Assembly (NCBI GenBank): GCA_040508515.1
Contig: JBEVMS010000290.1
Span: forward strand, 1 to 15,911
From: JBEVMS01 sp040508515
GTDB taxonomy: Bacteria; Pseudomonadota; Gammaproteobacteria; Xanthomonadales; Rhodanobacteraceae
Reading direction: 5' to 3'
DNA: 15,911 bases
The notes below the pieces were generated by a model, which did not search any database, was not told the DNA's origin, and worked only from the letters and a program-made list of their open reading frames with translations. Below, piece after piece: positions 1 through 7,655 of the stretch. Made by a program: the position numbers and the translations under genes. Position 1 is the stretch's first letter, and the number at the start of each line of letters is the position of its first letter.

Positions 1-226
1 CATTGCGGCGAGGCGCGCCGGAAAAAACGTGGAGCGCATCACCAACACCTTGCGCGGCGCTTTTTCTTTGGGGCCTTGTCGGGGCGATGCGTGGCAACGT
101 CCATGCATGCGCGGCAGGCATCCCGCTTGCGCATGGTCGGCGCGTATGGCGCTGTTGTGCAAGGGCGGCCGCGGCGCGCATCGGTTAAGATCGGCAGTTG
201 CCTTCAAAGCAGGCGCCTCGCCCAGC
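1..226. other. Left-edge region upstream of ftsK, start of ftsK ambiguous
   Basis: No separate gene is supported here. The ftsK reading frame stays open from base 2 of the window through a GTG at 29 and on to the ATG at 227, so the sequence alone cannot exclude a longer protein. The 66 extra residues that would be added are rich in Arg, Cys, His and Trp and look like out-of-frame GC-rich translation, not a conserved domain. A run of T follows a GC-rich stretch near 52-68, but I found only weak or long-looped stems there, so I do not call a terminator. No convincing promoter was found. Confidence 0.5.
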
Positions 227-3178
227 ATGTTTATCTACGTCTTCGCTGCATTCGTATTGGCGGCCATCGGGATCGGTCTGGCACGTTGGCGCCGCGCCGG
301 TAGCGGTCGCGGTGGCAACGCGCGCCGCGTCGTGCCGGGCAAGGCCGGCGGAGCTGGTCGCAAGTCCGCGAAGGCATCCGCCGCGCGCAAGCGCCAAGGC
401 GCCGGTTCGCGTGCAGTCGCCGACCCGCGCGGCAAACGCGCGCCAGCCAGCCAGCGATCGGCACGCGTGCCGGCTACCTCATCCGCCCAGCCGCCTGCGG
501 GTGGGAACGGCGCGTCGCGCGTGGATTCGTCCGCGTCCGCGGCGAGCGTCACAGATAAACCGATGGCGCTGCCGGCCGCGGCCAAGGATCGCCCCCTCCG
601 CGGCAACGGCCGACGCGATGCGGAGAAGATTATCGACCAGCCCTGGCGCTCGCCGCGGCTGACGATCTCCCGACCGGCCGCGCCACCGTCGAATCTGGAG
701 TTGCGCACGCGTGTGTCGCCGCCTGCCCAAGTCAGTGCCGAGGTCAGCGCACGCGGTACGCGCCCGGCCGGCGGGCGTGACGAAACCGCTGTGGAGCGGA
801 CCGCGCCGCAGCGAGCGGTCGAGCCATCTCGACTTGAGCCGTCTATACCGCTAAAGGCTAATCCCCTTGTTGCGGCAAGTTTGCCGATCGCGTCGGTCGC
901 ACTGCCGCAGATGTCTGAGCCGTCGGTGCCGTCGGCGTCACCACCATCGTCACCACCGTCACCGGCGATGACCCAGATGCCGAGCGATGCGCCCATCGCG
1001 CCGCCGTTCACTGCGGCCGGTAAGGATGCGCAAGTCCAATTGCCGGCACCGGTTGACGCTGACGCTGAAGTCCAAGTCCCGGACCAAGCTCAAGCCCCGG
1101 ATGTGGATGCCGGGCCGAACACCCACGCGTACGCGCCGGTCGAAGCCGCGCTGGTTGAGCCCTCGCTGAGTGGCGCTGGGGTGCCGTGGACGCCATCGCT
1201 GACCGATCCTCTGGGCGATTGGCCTGAGCGGGTGCCGGTGGAACGTCGCATGTCCGAGTCGAGCGCGCCGCAGGATAGCGAGGAAGACGAGCTGGCATGC
1301 GATCTCGACGCGGCGGTCGCCCTGTCGGACGAATCCGCGCCTGCGTCGTCGATTGAAAACCCGCACGACTTGGAGGCGCTGTCGGTCGATGCATGGGCGG
1401 CGATTGATGCGATGACGGACGACGCGATGATGGCTGAAGCCCTGAGCGACGAGCCCACGTCGACGCACGAACAGCCGTTGATCACGAATGTGGTGAGGCT
1501 GCCGACGCCTGCCTCGGTTGAGGCGATGCCTCCGGTCGCCACCGCGGCGGCCAGCCGGGTGGAGGCGCCGATGCCGCCGCTGGCGGTGGTGCCGGCCGAC
1601 CTGCGCCAGGCCAGCAACGACGAACTGTCGCCACGCGCCGCGCTGGTGCCGCCGGTGCACACGGCGGCGTTGGTGGAAGCGCGCCCGCCCGCGCCGGTGA
1701 TCGAGCTCCCGCCGCTGGAATTGCTGGCGACGATCAGCGAGAACGTCGACATGGAATCGGCCGAGTCGCTGGCCGAGACCGGTGCGCTGATCGAGCAACG
1801 TCTGCGCGAATTCAAGGTGCCAGTCAGTGTGGTCGGTGCATCGGCCGGCCCGGTGATCACGCGTTACGAAGTGGAGCCGGCGGTGGGCGTGCGCGGCAAC
1901 CAGATCGTCGCCTTGATGAAGGATCTGGCGCGCGGTCTGGGCCGTACCTCAATCCGCGTGGTCGAGACGATTCCGGGCAAGACTTGCATGGGTCTTGAGC
2001 TGCCCAACGAGCGGCGTCAGATGATCGGTCTGGCCGACATTTTCCGTTCCGACGCCTACGGTCAGCACGAGTCACCGCTGGCGATGGCGATGGGCAAGGA
2101 CATCACCGGCGAGCCGGTGGTCACCGACCTGGCGCGCGCGCCGCACATGCTGGTAGCCGGCACCACTGGCTCGGGCAAGTCGGTGGCGATCAACGCGATG
2201 ATCCTCTCGCTGCTCTACCGGGCCACGCCGGAAGAAGTGCGGATGATCATGATCGATCCGAAGATGTTGGAGCTGTCGGTCTACGAAGGCATTCCGCATC
2301 TGCTGGCGCCGGTGGTCACGGACATGAAGCTGGCCGCCAATGCGCTCAACTGGTGCGTCGGCGAGATGGAAGAGCGCTACCGGCTGATGTCCGAGCTGCG
2401 CGTGCGCAATCTGGCCGGCTACAACCAGAAAATCCGCGCTGCGCGCGCCGCCGGCACGCCGATCGCCAATCCGTTTCCCGCGCACGTGGAGACGCCCGAA
2501 CTGCTCGATACCTTGCCGCTGATCGTGGTGGTGATCGACGAACTGGCCGACCTGATGATGGTGGCCGGCAAGAAGATCGAGGAATTGATCGCGCGCCTAG
2601 CGCAGAAGGCACGTGCCGCCGGCATCCATCTGATACTGGCCACGCAGCGCCCTTCGGTGGACGTGATCACCGGGCTGATCAAGGCGAACATTCCAACCCG
2701 CGTGGCGTTTCAGGTGTCGTCCAAGATCGACTCACGCACGATCCTCGACCAGATGGGCGCCGAATCCTTGCTGGGTGCCGGCGACATGCTGTTCCTGCCG
2801 CCGGGCACCGGCTATCCGCAGCGCGTGCACGGCGCCTTCGTGGCCGACGAGGAAGTGCATCGGGTGGTCGCGCATCTCAAGCAATACGGCGCGCCGCAGT
2901 ACCGTGAGGACATCCTGGCCGGCCCGCCGTCCGAAGCGGCCGATCTGTTCGGCGAGGAAGCGGTCGATGCCGAGCTCGATCCGCTCTACGACGAGGCGGT
3001 TGCGTTCGTATTGCGCAGCCGGCGTGCATCGATTTCTTCCGTGCAGCGGCAGTTTAGGATCGGCTACAACCGCGCGGCGCGCCTGGTCGAATCGATGGAG
3101 GCGGCTGGACTGGTCTCGGCGATGGGCCACAACGGTGGCCGCGAAGTGTTGGCGCCCGGGCCCAGCGATGGGCTCTGA
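227..3178 (+). CDS. ftsK: FtsK/SpoIIIE-type DNA translocase, single-TM form with long linker
   Basis: This is a hexameric, ATP-driven double-stranded DNA pump that clears and aligns chromosome termini at the division septum. From the ATG at 227 the protein has 983 residues. Residues 2-19 form one hydrophobic membrane segment followed by RWRR, so the body should be cytoplasmic. Residues 20-160 are Arg/Lys/Ala rich, 160-490 are Pro/Ala rich, with an acidic stretch at about 335-425. The conserved alpha/beta motor starts near residue 494 (PPLELLATI). It has Walker A GTTGSGKS at 645-652 and Walker B LIVVVIDE at 765-772 (D771, E772). The gamma winged-helix domain is residues 918-983, with the DNA-reading residues N948, R952 and E955 conserved. 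The start was chosen because the membrane segment begins right at this ATG; its ribosome site is poor. Family FtsK proteins of this group usually have four membrane segments, so this may be a second paralogue. Confidence 0.9.
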   Translation: MFIYVFAAFVLAAIGIGLARWRRAGSGRGGNARRVVPGKAGGAGRKSAKASAARKRQGAGSRAVADPRGKRAPASQRSARVPATSSAQPPAGGNGASRVDSSASAASVTDKPMALPAAAKDRPLRGNGRRDAEKIIDQPWRSPRLTISRPAAPPSNLELRTRVSPPAQVSAEVSARGTRPAGGRDETAVERTAPQRAVEPSRLEPSIPLKANPLVAASLPIASVALPQMSEPSVPSASPPSSPPSPAMTQMPSDAPIAPPFTAAGKDAQVQLPAPVDADAEVQVPDQAQAPDVDAGPNTHAYAPVEAALVEPSLSGAGVPWTPSLTDPLGDWPERVPVERRMSESSAPQDSEEDELACDLDAAVALSDESAPASSIENPHDLEALSVDAWAAIDAMTDDAMMAEALSDEPTSTHEQPLITNVVRLPTPASVEAMPPVATAAASRVEAPMPPLAVVPADLRQASNDELSPRAALVPPVHTAALVEARPPAPVIELPPLELLATISENVDMESAESLAETGALIEQRLREFKVPVSVVGASAGPVITRYEVEPAVGVRGNQIVALMKDLARGLGRTSIRVVETIPGKTCMGLELPNERRQMIGLADIFRSDAYGQHESPLAMAMGKDITGEPVVTDLARAPHMLVAGTTGSGKSVAINAMILSLLYRATPEEVRMIMIDPKMLELSVYEGIPHLLAPVVTDMKLAANALNWCVGEMEERYRLMSELRVRNLAGYNQKIRAARAAGTPIANPFPAHVETPELLDTLPLIVVVIDELADLMMVAGKKIEELIARLAQKARAAGIHLILATQRPSVDVITGLIKANIPTRVAFQVSSKIDSRTILDQMGAESLLGAGDMLFLPPGTGYPQRVHGAFVADEEVHRVVAHLKQYGAPQYREDILAGPPSEAADLFGEEAVDAELDPLYDEAVAFVLRSRRASISSVQRQFRIGYNRAARLVESMEAAGLVSAMGHNGGREVLAPGPSDGL
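938..961 (+). repeat. 12-base imperfect tandem repeat in ftsK linker
   Basis: Two adjacent 12-base units, TCACCACCATCG and TCACCACCGTCA, lie next to a GCCGTCGG-type repeat just upstream. They encode a Ser/Pro-rich tract (SPPSSPPS) inside the low-complexity linker. The units are in multiples of three, so slippage would change linker length without breaking the frame. The two-copy repeat is short and may have no function. Confidence 0.6.
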
Positions 3179-3507
3179 GTCGCGCCCGGCTCAATAGTGA
3201 GGCGCCGCGCGCGGGTAGGTTGCGCGGCTTGTATGCGCGCGAAGCGGCGTGTCCGCTCATGCCGTCGGGTACTGGCCGAGCGGTTGAGTATCCGTGACTC
3301 GCGCAGCGGGGGTATTTATGCCTGAAGGCCGCTCGATGCCATACACGGAGTGGCGCATGAAAGTGTATCAGCGCCTTGTTTGCATTGGCGCGACTGGTAA
3401 GGGCCAAGGCCGTCGGCACTTATGCGCGCTTGGATCAACGGCTCCGCGCTATCGCGGGATGCCCGTGACGCAACCTGAGATAGATCGCCTGATGACGCCA
3501 AGCGCTG
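3179..3507. other. Convergent intergenic region without a supported gene
   Basis: This stretch separates the 3' ends of ftsK and the phosphoglycerol-transferase gene, which face each other. An open frame on the plus strand (3294-3662) and a short one on the minus strand (3316-3501, with a TTG start) cross it, but neither has a good ribosome site, a recognisable motif or normal codon behaviour. I therefore call no gene. The only structure of note is the GC-rich hairpin at 3204-3228. Confidence 0.5.
3204..3230 (+). terminator. Weak candidate terminator after ftsK
   Basis: GCCGCGC (3204-3210) pairs perfectly with GCGCGGC (3222-3228) across an 11-base loop, 25 bases after the ftsK stop codon. 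Only a short TTGT follows, so the T-tract is poor. It could assist termination or be chance in GC-rich DNA. Confidence 0.3.
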
Positions 3508-5409
3508 TTACTGCTGCGCCCCACGCGTGGCCGCCGCCGGCAGGCGCTGCGGGCTGGCCGCGATGCCGCTTTCACTGGGCAGCGTTTCCGCCGCCGGTAG
3601 CAGGTGCGCGAGTTGGCCCTGGAACTGCAACATCGCCACGTTGGCCATGCCGTTATCGGTGAGTCGTTCTCGCGAGTCCTCCGGTACCAGCGGGGCGCCG
3701 GGCGCGCGGGTCAGCGGAGCCAGTTGCGGGCTCAGGATCTGGGTCAGGGCGAAATAGGCATCATCGTGGATGCCGGCCTGTTCCAGCAGCTTGCCTGGCA
3801 GCATCCACGAGGCCAGCGCCTGACGCTGCGGTTGGCTGGGGTTGCGCGGATTGACCAGCAACCACGTGCCGGCCTGGCTGAGCATGTCCTTGCCGTCGAC
3901 GAAGCCAGTGCGGTGGTAGGCGTCGGCCAGCGCCGGCAGATGATCGCCGTAAAACAGCAGCAAGGTGGGCCGTTCGCGCTGCGCCAGCAGATCGGCCAGG
4001 CGGCCCAGTTCGGCATCGGCGTGGCGCATGTGGTAGAGGTAATTCTGCAGCTCCAACTTGGCCTTGCCGGCAACACCGGCCGGCACCGCAATGGCATCGC
4101 GCTCGGCGACGTTGATCCCCGGGCTGGTGTCGTACGGACCGTGTGCCTCGATGCTGATAGCGAATACCAATTGCGGCGGTCCGGCGTCTTTGAGCTGCGC
4201 CATGATTTCGTCGGTCATCGCATGATCGGCCATGTACTTGCCGTCATTAGGCGCTTGGGCGGGAAAGTTCTGGCGCGAAACGAAGCGATCGAAGCCGATC
4301 GCTTTAAAAGCGGCGGTGCGGTTCCAGAAGCTCGGATCGTTGCCATGCACCGCGATGGTTTCGTAGCCGTGCGCGCGCAGCGTGCGCACCATCCCCGGCA
4401 CTACCTTGCGGTGCATCTGCAGGTAGGGAAACTGCATATTGCCGAAGTAGCGCAGCGATAGGCCGGTCAGTACCTCGAATTCGGTGCGGATGGTGCCGCC
4501 GCCAAAGGTCGGCACATGCAGCGGCCCGCTGGCGCCTTCGCGCGCCAGACGATCGAGGTTGGGGGTGAAATCCTGTTGCTCGTAACCGCGCATGATGCGC
4601 GGATCAAAAAACGATTCGCTTTGCACCACCACGATATCCGGCGCGGCGCTGTCGCTGGCCGGCGTCCCCTGCATACGCTGACGCAGCGCCGGATCGCTAT
4701 CGCGCAGCAAGCCCAACGCCTGCGTCGGATCGGCCTCGCGGGTGCTGGCGCGGTCCTGCAAATGGAACAGCATCAGCGAGCTGACCAAGCCCGAGTGCTG
4801 GGCGGTCGCGGCGGCCGACCACGGCTCCATCCACAAGCGCTGGTGGTCGTAGACCTTGGCCCAGATCGGCACACCGGCCAGCAAGGTGGCCAGTCCCACC
4901 GTCAGCACGCCACCGGCCAGAAGCCGCTTGCCGTGGGTGCGTCGGAGAAACAGCGGCGGCTCATAGCGCACTAAGGCCACGATCACCACCACCGCCAGCA
5001 GCAAGCCCAGGTAGGGCCACGGGCTAGGTGGCAGGTAGCCGCCCAGCAGGTGCGCGCCGCCTTTGCGCAACTGGCCGACCATGCGGAAATCCTCCGGCAT
5101 CAGCGGCGTGCCGAGGTTGCCCACTTTCAAAGCATTGACCGCGTACAACAGCCCTTGCAGCATGTAGGCCATGCCAAAGGAGAGCAGCAACCGTCGCGTC
5201 AACGTCAGCAGCAACCCGGCCAGCAGCAACCCCGGCAGCGCATTGGCCAGCACGTACAGCGGCCGGCTCCCCAACTGACTCATGCCGACGAATACGCCGC
5301 CATCCAGGCTGCCGGTCAGCGTAATGAACAGCAGCGCTACGCCGAGCGTCAGCCCAAGGCGAAAACCGGCACCACGCCAACCTGATAACGCCGCCAACGT
5401 CCAGCGCAC
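3508..5409 (-). CDS. LTA synthase/MdoB-like phosphoglycerol transferase (membrane sulfatase-fold enzyme)
   Basis: Enzymes of this family move a phosphoglycerol or related phospho-group from a lipid onto a glycan or polymer on the outer face of the inner membrane. The protein has 633 residues. About five hydrophobic segments (near 17-33, 52-70, 73-92, 131-147 and 163-182) precede a periplasmic alkaline-phosphatase/sulfatase-fold domain from about residue 257. Metal and catalytic residues are visible: E265 in QSESF, the expected Thr nucleophile T306 in GGGTIRTEFE, H423 in EAHGPY, and D489-H490 in YGDHLP. Together these indicate an active enzyme. The start is GTG at 5409, supported by a GGAGG ribosome site six bases upstream. 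The gene stands alone, with no osmoregulated glucan or teichoic acid genes beside it, so the acceptor is unknown. Alternatives are a phosphoethanolamine transferase or a plain sulfatase, but the GGGT-RTEFE motif fits the LtaS/MdoB group better. Confidence 0.85.
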   Translation of the reverse strand: MRWTLAALSGWRGAGFRLGLTLGVALLFITLTGSLDGGVFVGMSQLGSRPLYVLANALPGLLLAGLLLTLTRRLLLSFGMAYMLQGLLYAVNALKVGNLGTPLMPEDFRMVGQLRKGGAHLLGGYLPPSPWPYLGLLLAVVVIVALVRYEPPLFLRRTHGKRLLAGGVLTVGLATLLAGVPIWAKVYDHQRLWMEPWSAAATAQHSGLVSSLMLFHLQDRASTREADPTQALGLLRDSDPALRQRMQGTPASDSAAPDIVVVQSESFFDPRIMRGYEQQDFTPNLDRLAREGASGPLHVPTFGGGTIRTEFEVLTGLSLRYFGNMQFPYLQMHRKVVPGMVRTLRAHGYETIAVHGNDPSFWNRTAAFKAIGFDRFVSRQNFPAQAPNDGKYMADHAMTDEIMAQLKDAGPPQLVFAISIEAHGPYDTSPGINVAERDAIAVPAGVAGKAKLELQNYLYHMRHADAELGRLADLLAQRERPTLLLFYGDHLPALADAYHRTGFVDGKDMLSQAGTWLLVNPRNPSQPQRQALASWMLPGKLLEQAGIHDDAYFALTQILSPQLAPLTRAPGAPLVPEDSRERLTDNGMANVAMLQFQGQLAHLLPAAETLPSESGIAASPQRLPAAATRGAQQ

Positions 5410-5415
5410 GGCCGA

Positions 5416-5420
5416 CCTCC
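5416..5420 (-). promoter_or_regulatory. Strong ribosome binding site deciding a GTG start
   Basis: On the minus strand GGAGG is followed by six bases and then GTG at 5409. This near-consensus Shine-Dalgarno site supports translation of the phosphoglycerol-transferase-like gene from GTG. Confidence 0.75.
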
Positions 5421-5499
5421 GCTAATGGGACAGAGATCGACTGTAACGTGGCTGACATCTACGAGTTGTCATTTCGACTCGCTGCTGTCATGTGTTATT

Positions 5500-5539
5500 C
5501 ATGCGATGCCTGGCTCCGATAGCCGGAAGGCCACGCATG
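5500..5539. repeat. Imperfect inverted repeat / hairpin upstream of sbp
   Basis: The arms pair as CATGCG (5500-5505) with CGCATG (5534-5539), GCCT (5508-5511) with AGGC (5528-5531), and GGCT (5512-5515) with AGCC (5521-5524). The terminal loop is five bases, CCGAT. There is one 2x2 internal loop and a three-base bulge, GGA. The total is 14 base pairs. There is no T-tract, so it is not an intrinsic terminator. It could be an operator, an RNA structure in a leader, or a dispersed palindromic repeat. Confidence 0.6.
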
Positions 5540-5554
5540 TGTGCGGCGAGACAC

Positions 5555-5566
5555 GCTTTGTAAAGC
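5555..5566. promoter_or_regulatory. Short inverted repeat, possible operator
   Basis: GCTTT and AAAGC flank a GT, giving a 12-base dyad of the kind bound by dimeric regulators. It lies 16 bases after the larger hairpin and about 255 bases before sbp. A match this short can arise by chance. Confidence 0.25.
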
Positions 5567-5820
5567 ACTAAAGGCATCCATCGTCGTGATCAGGGCCCGA
5601 TCTGCGGCGAATTCGAGCCCTTGGCGCGAAGCCGGTCGTGCTACCCCCGTGTAACGCGCGCGATCGTTGAGGCCGCTGCTGGGGAATCATGGGCCTTGGT
5701 GCCGAGCGAGCCCGATTGCGCTTTCAAGCCGTTTTCTAGACATTTATCTGCACCGTAAACAGGCATAGTGGGACGAGGCCATGCGCGCCGCGGGCCGCCC
5801 CTATTGAAGAGGATCATCGA

Positions 5821-6831
5821 ATGACGCGCCCCCACCACTGGCTTGTCCTCATGCTGCTGCCGCTGGCGCTCACGGCGTGCGGTGGACCGTCCCCTGACGG
5901 CGCACGCTTGCTCAACGTCTCCTACGATCCCACCCGCGAGCTGTATCAGCAGGTTGACAGCGAGTTCGCCGCCGACTGGAAAAAGCAGCACCGGCAGGAT
6001 ATTGCCGTAACCACGTCCAACGGCGGCTCCGGCAAGCAGTCGCGCGCGGTGATGGACGGGTTGGGAGCGGACGTCGTTACGTTGGCGCTGGCCTGGGACA
6101 TCGACGCGCTGGCTGATAAAGGCCTGCTGGCCAAGAACTGGCAGTCGCGCCTGCCTAACAACAGCGCGCCCTATACCTCGACCATCGTGTTCCTGGTGCG
6201 CAAGGGCAATCCCAAGGCGATCCACGATTGGCCCGATCTGGTGCGCCCGGGCATCGAAGTGATTACCCCCAACCCCAAGACCTCCGGCGGCGCGCGCTGG
6301 AATTTCCTGGCCGCCTGGGGCTGGGCGCAGCGCCAAAACGGTGGCGACGCGGCCAAGGCGCGCGCTTATGTCAGTGAGCTGTATAGCCATGTGCCGGTGC
6401 TCGACACCGGCGCGCGCGGGTCCACCAACACCTTCGTGCAGCGCGGTATCGGCGATGTGCTGCTGGCGTGGGAAGACGAAGCGCTGTTGGCCCGTCAGCA
6501 GTCGCCGGACAAGTTCGAGGTGGTGGTGCCTTCGTTGACCATCCTGACCGAGCCGCCGGTGGCGGTGGTCGACAGCGTGGTCGACAAGCACGGCACGCGC
6601 GCGCTGGCCGAGGCGTATCTCAATTTTCTGTATTCGCCGCGCGGGCAGGAGCTAGCCGCGCAGCATTTCTACCGGCCCCGCTTGGCGTCGGTGGCGGCCG
6701 AGTACGCTGGCCAGTTTCCACCGGTGAAGACGTTCAGCATTGCCGAGCAGTTCGGTGACTGGCGTCAGGCGCAGCGCACCTATTTCGCCGACGGCGGCAT
6801 CTACGACCAGATCAGCGCGGCGGCGCGCTGA
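5821..6831 (+). CDS. sbp: Sulfate/thiosulfate ABC transporter substrate-binding protein, predicted lipoprotein
   Basis: This protein captures sulfate (possibly thiosulfate) in the periplasm and delivers it to the CysT-CysW permease. It has 336 residues, about the usual family length. The N-terminus is a short signal (residues 1-19) ending in LALTAC with C20, a lipobox, so the mature protein should be lipid-anchored. Family sequences are visible: NVSYDPTRELYQ near 32-43, SNGGSGKQSRAV near 65-76, and PNPKTSGGARWNFLAAWG near 143-160. These carry loops that contact the oxyanion. The ATG at 5821 has GAGG eight bases upstream. Its TGA overlaps the next gene's ATG by one base (TGATG), so it is the first gene of a coupled operon. 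No second binding protein (CysP) is present in the window. Confidence 0.95.
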   Translation: MTRPHHWLVLMLLPLALTACGGPSPDGARLLNVSYDPTRELYQQVDSEFAADWKKQHRQDIAVTTSNGGSGKQSRAVMDGLGADVVTLALAWDIDALADKGLLAKNWQSRLPNNSAPYTSTIVFLVRKGNPKAIHDWPDLVRPGIEVITPNPKTSGGARWNFLAAWGWAQRQNGGDAAKARAYVSELYSHVPVLDTGARGSTNTFVQRGIGDVLLAWEDEALLARQQSPDKFEVVVPSLTILTEPPVAVVDSVVDKHGTRALAEAYLNFLYSPRGQELAAQHFYRPRLASVAAEYAGQFPPVKTFSIAEQFGDWRQAQRTYFADGGIYDQISAAAR

Positions 6832-7655
6832 TGGCGCGCAAGACGCTGCCCGGATTCGGGCTGAGCATGGGCATCACCGTGGCCTGGCTGAGCGCGCTGG
6901 TCTTGCTGCCGCTGGCGGCGCTGGCCTGGAAGGCGGCGGCACAGGGGCCTGCGGCATGGGCGGCGCAGATCCTCAGCCGACGCACCGCGCACGCCCTGTT
7001 GCTGAGTTTTGGCGGCGCCACGCTGGCGGCGTTGATCGATACCCTGCTGGGCCTGCTGCTGGCTTGGGTGCTGGTGCGTTACCGGTTTCCGACGCGTCGC
7101 TTGTGCGATGCCTTGATCGACCTGCCGTTCGCCTTGCCCACCGCGGTGGCCGGCATCGCGCTGACCGCGCTGTACGCGCCGAACGGGTGGATCGGCCGCC
7201 TGCTCAAGCCGCTGGGGGTGCAGGTGGCGTACACACAGTTAGGCGTGTTGCTGGCGATGGTCTTCGTCGGCCTGCCGTTCGTGGTGCGCACCTTGCAGCC
7301 GGTGTTGGAGAGCTTGGGACACGAGGTGGAGGAGGCGGCTTATACGCTGGGCGCTAGTCGCTGGCAGCGTTTTCGACGCGTGCTGTTGCCGCTGCTGACG
7401 CCGACCTTGCTGACCGGTTTCGCGCTGGCGCTGGCGCGCGCGGCGGGCGAGTACGGCTCGGTGATCTATCTGTCCGGCAATCTGCCGATGCGTACCGAAA
7501 TCGTGCCGCTGCTGATCGTGCAGCAAATCGATTCGGGTGGCGACACCGGTCCGGCGGCGGTGCTCGGCGCGTTGATGCTGGTGTTCTCGCTGCTGGCGCT
7601 GCTGCTGATCCATCGGCTGCAGGCCTGGAGCAGTCGATGGCGCCAGGCCCACTGA
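6831..7655 (+). CDS. cysT: Sulfate ABC transporter permease CysT (CysU)
   Basis: This is one of the two inner-membrane channel subunits of the sulfate importer. It has 274 residues, typical for CysT, with about six hydrophobic segments (first at about 13-34, last at about 243-262). The cytoplasmic EAA loop that docks on the ATPase is at about 165-187 (EVEEAAYTLGASRWQRFRRV). The family segment LIDLPFALPTAVAGIAL lies near 100-116. Its start shares a base with the sbp stop, and its own TGA (7653-7655) overlaps the cysW ATG in the same TGATG arrangement, which implies translational coupling and equal expression of the permease pair. Pairing with CysW is inferred from the gene order and the family. 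Confidence 0.95.
   Translation: MARKTLPGFGLSMGITVAWLSALVLLPLAALAWKAAAQGPAAWAAQILSRRTAHALLLSFGGATLAALIDTLLGLLLAWVLVRYRFPTRRLCDALIDLPFALPTAVAGIALTALYAPNGWIGRLLKPLGVQVAYTQLGVLLAMVFVGLPFVVRTLQPVLESLGHEVEEAAYTLGASRWQRFRRVLLPLLTPTLLTGFALALARAAGEYGSVIYLSGNLPMRTEIVPLLIVQQIDSGGDTGPAAVLGALMLVFSLLALLLIHRLQAWSSRWRQAH

Larger units (their letters stand above)
5410..5820. other. Divergent intergenic control region between the sulfatase-fold gene and sbp
   Basis: About 410 bases separate two genes that read away from each other, so promoters for both should lie here. No coding region is supported. The stretch is less GC-rich than its surroundings in places (around 5464-5500 and 5720-5765). It contains an imperfect 14-bp hairpin (5500-5539), a 12-base inverted repeat (5555-5566) and a direct repeat CATGTGT at 5489 and 5536. 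I could not find a -35/-10 pair good enough to call for either gene. A CysB-type activator would be expected for sbp, but its sites are too loosely defined to identify by eye. Confidence 0.55.

Noticed and set aside
1..68. GC arms and T-run near the left edge resembling a terminator
   Set aside because: The best pairing needs a loop of about 34 bases or a stem of five pairs, too weak to support.
3444..3457. Small hairpin CCGCG-CTAT-CGCGG downstream of the minus-strand gene
   Set aside because: The stem has only five pairs and no T-tract follows on either strand, so a terminator call is not justified.
3294..3662. Plus-strand open frame crossing from the intergenic gap into the 3' end of the phosphoglycerol-transferase gene
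   Set aside because: No ribosome site and no motif are seen, and its second half is antisense to a certain gene.
5716..5760. Possible promoter boxes upstream of sbp (TTGCGC, TAGACA, TTATCT)
   Set aside because: No pair has both acceptable matches and a spacing of 16-18 bases.
5641..6591. A 316-codon minus-strand frame opposite sbp and its leader
   Set aside because: It overlaps most of sbp, whose identity is secure, and the product shows no recognisable domain.
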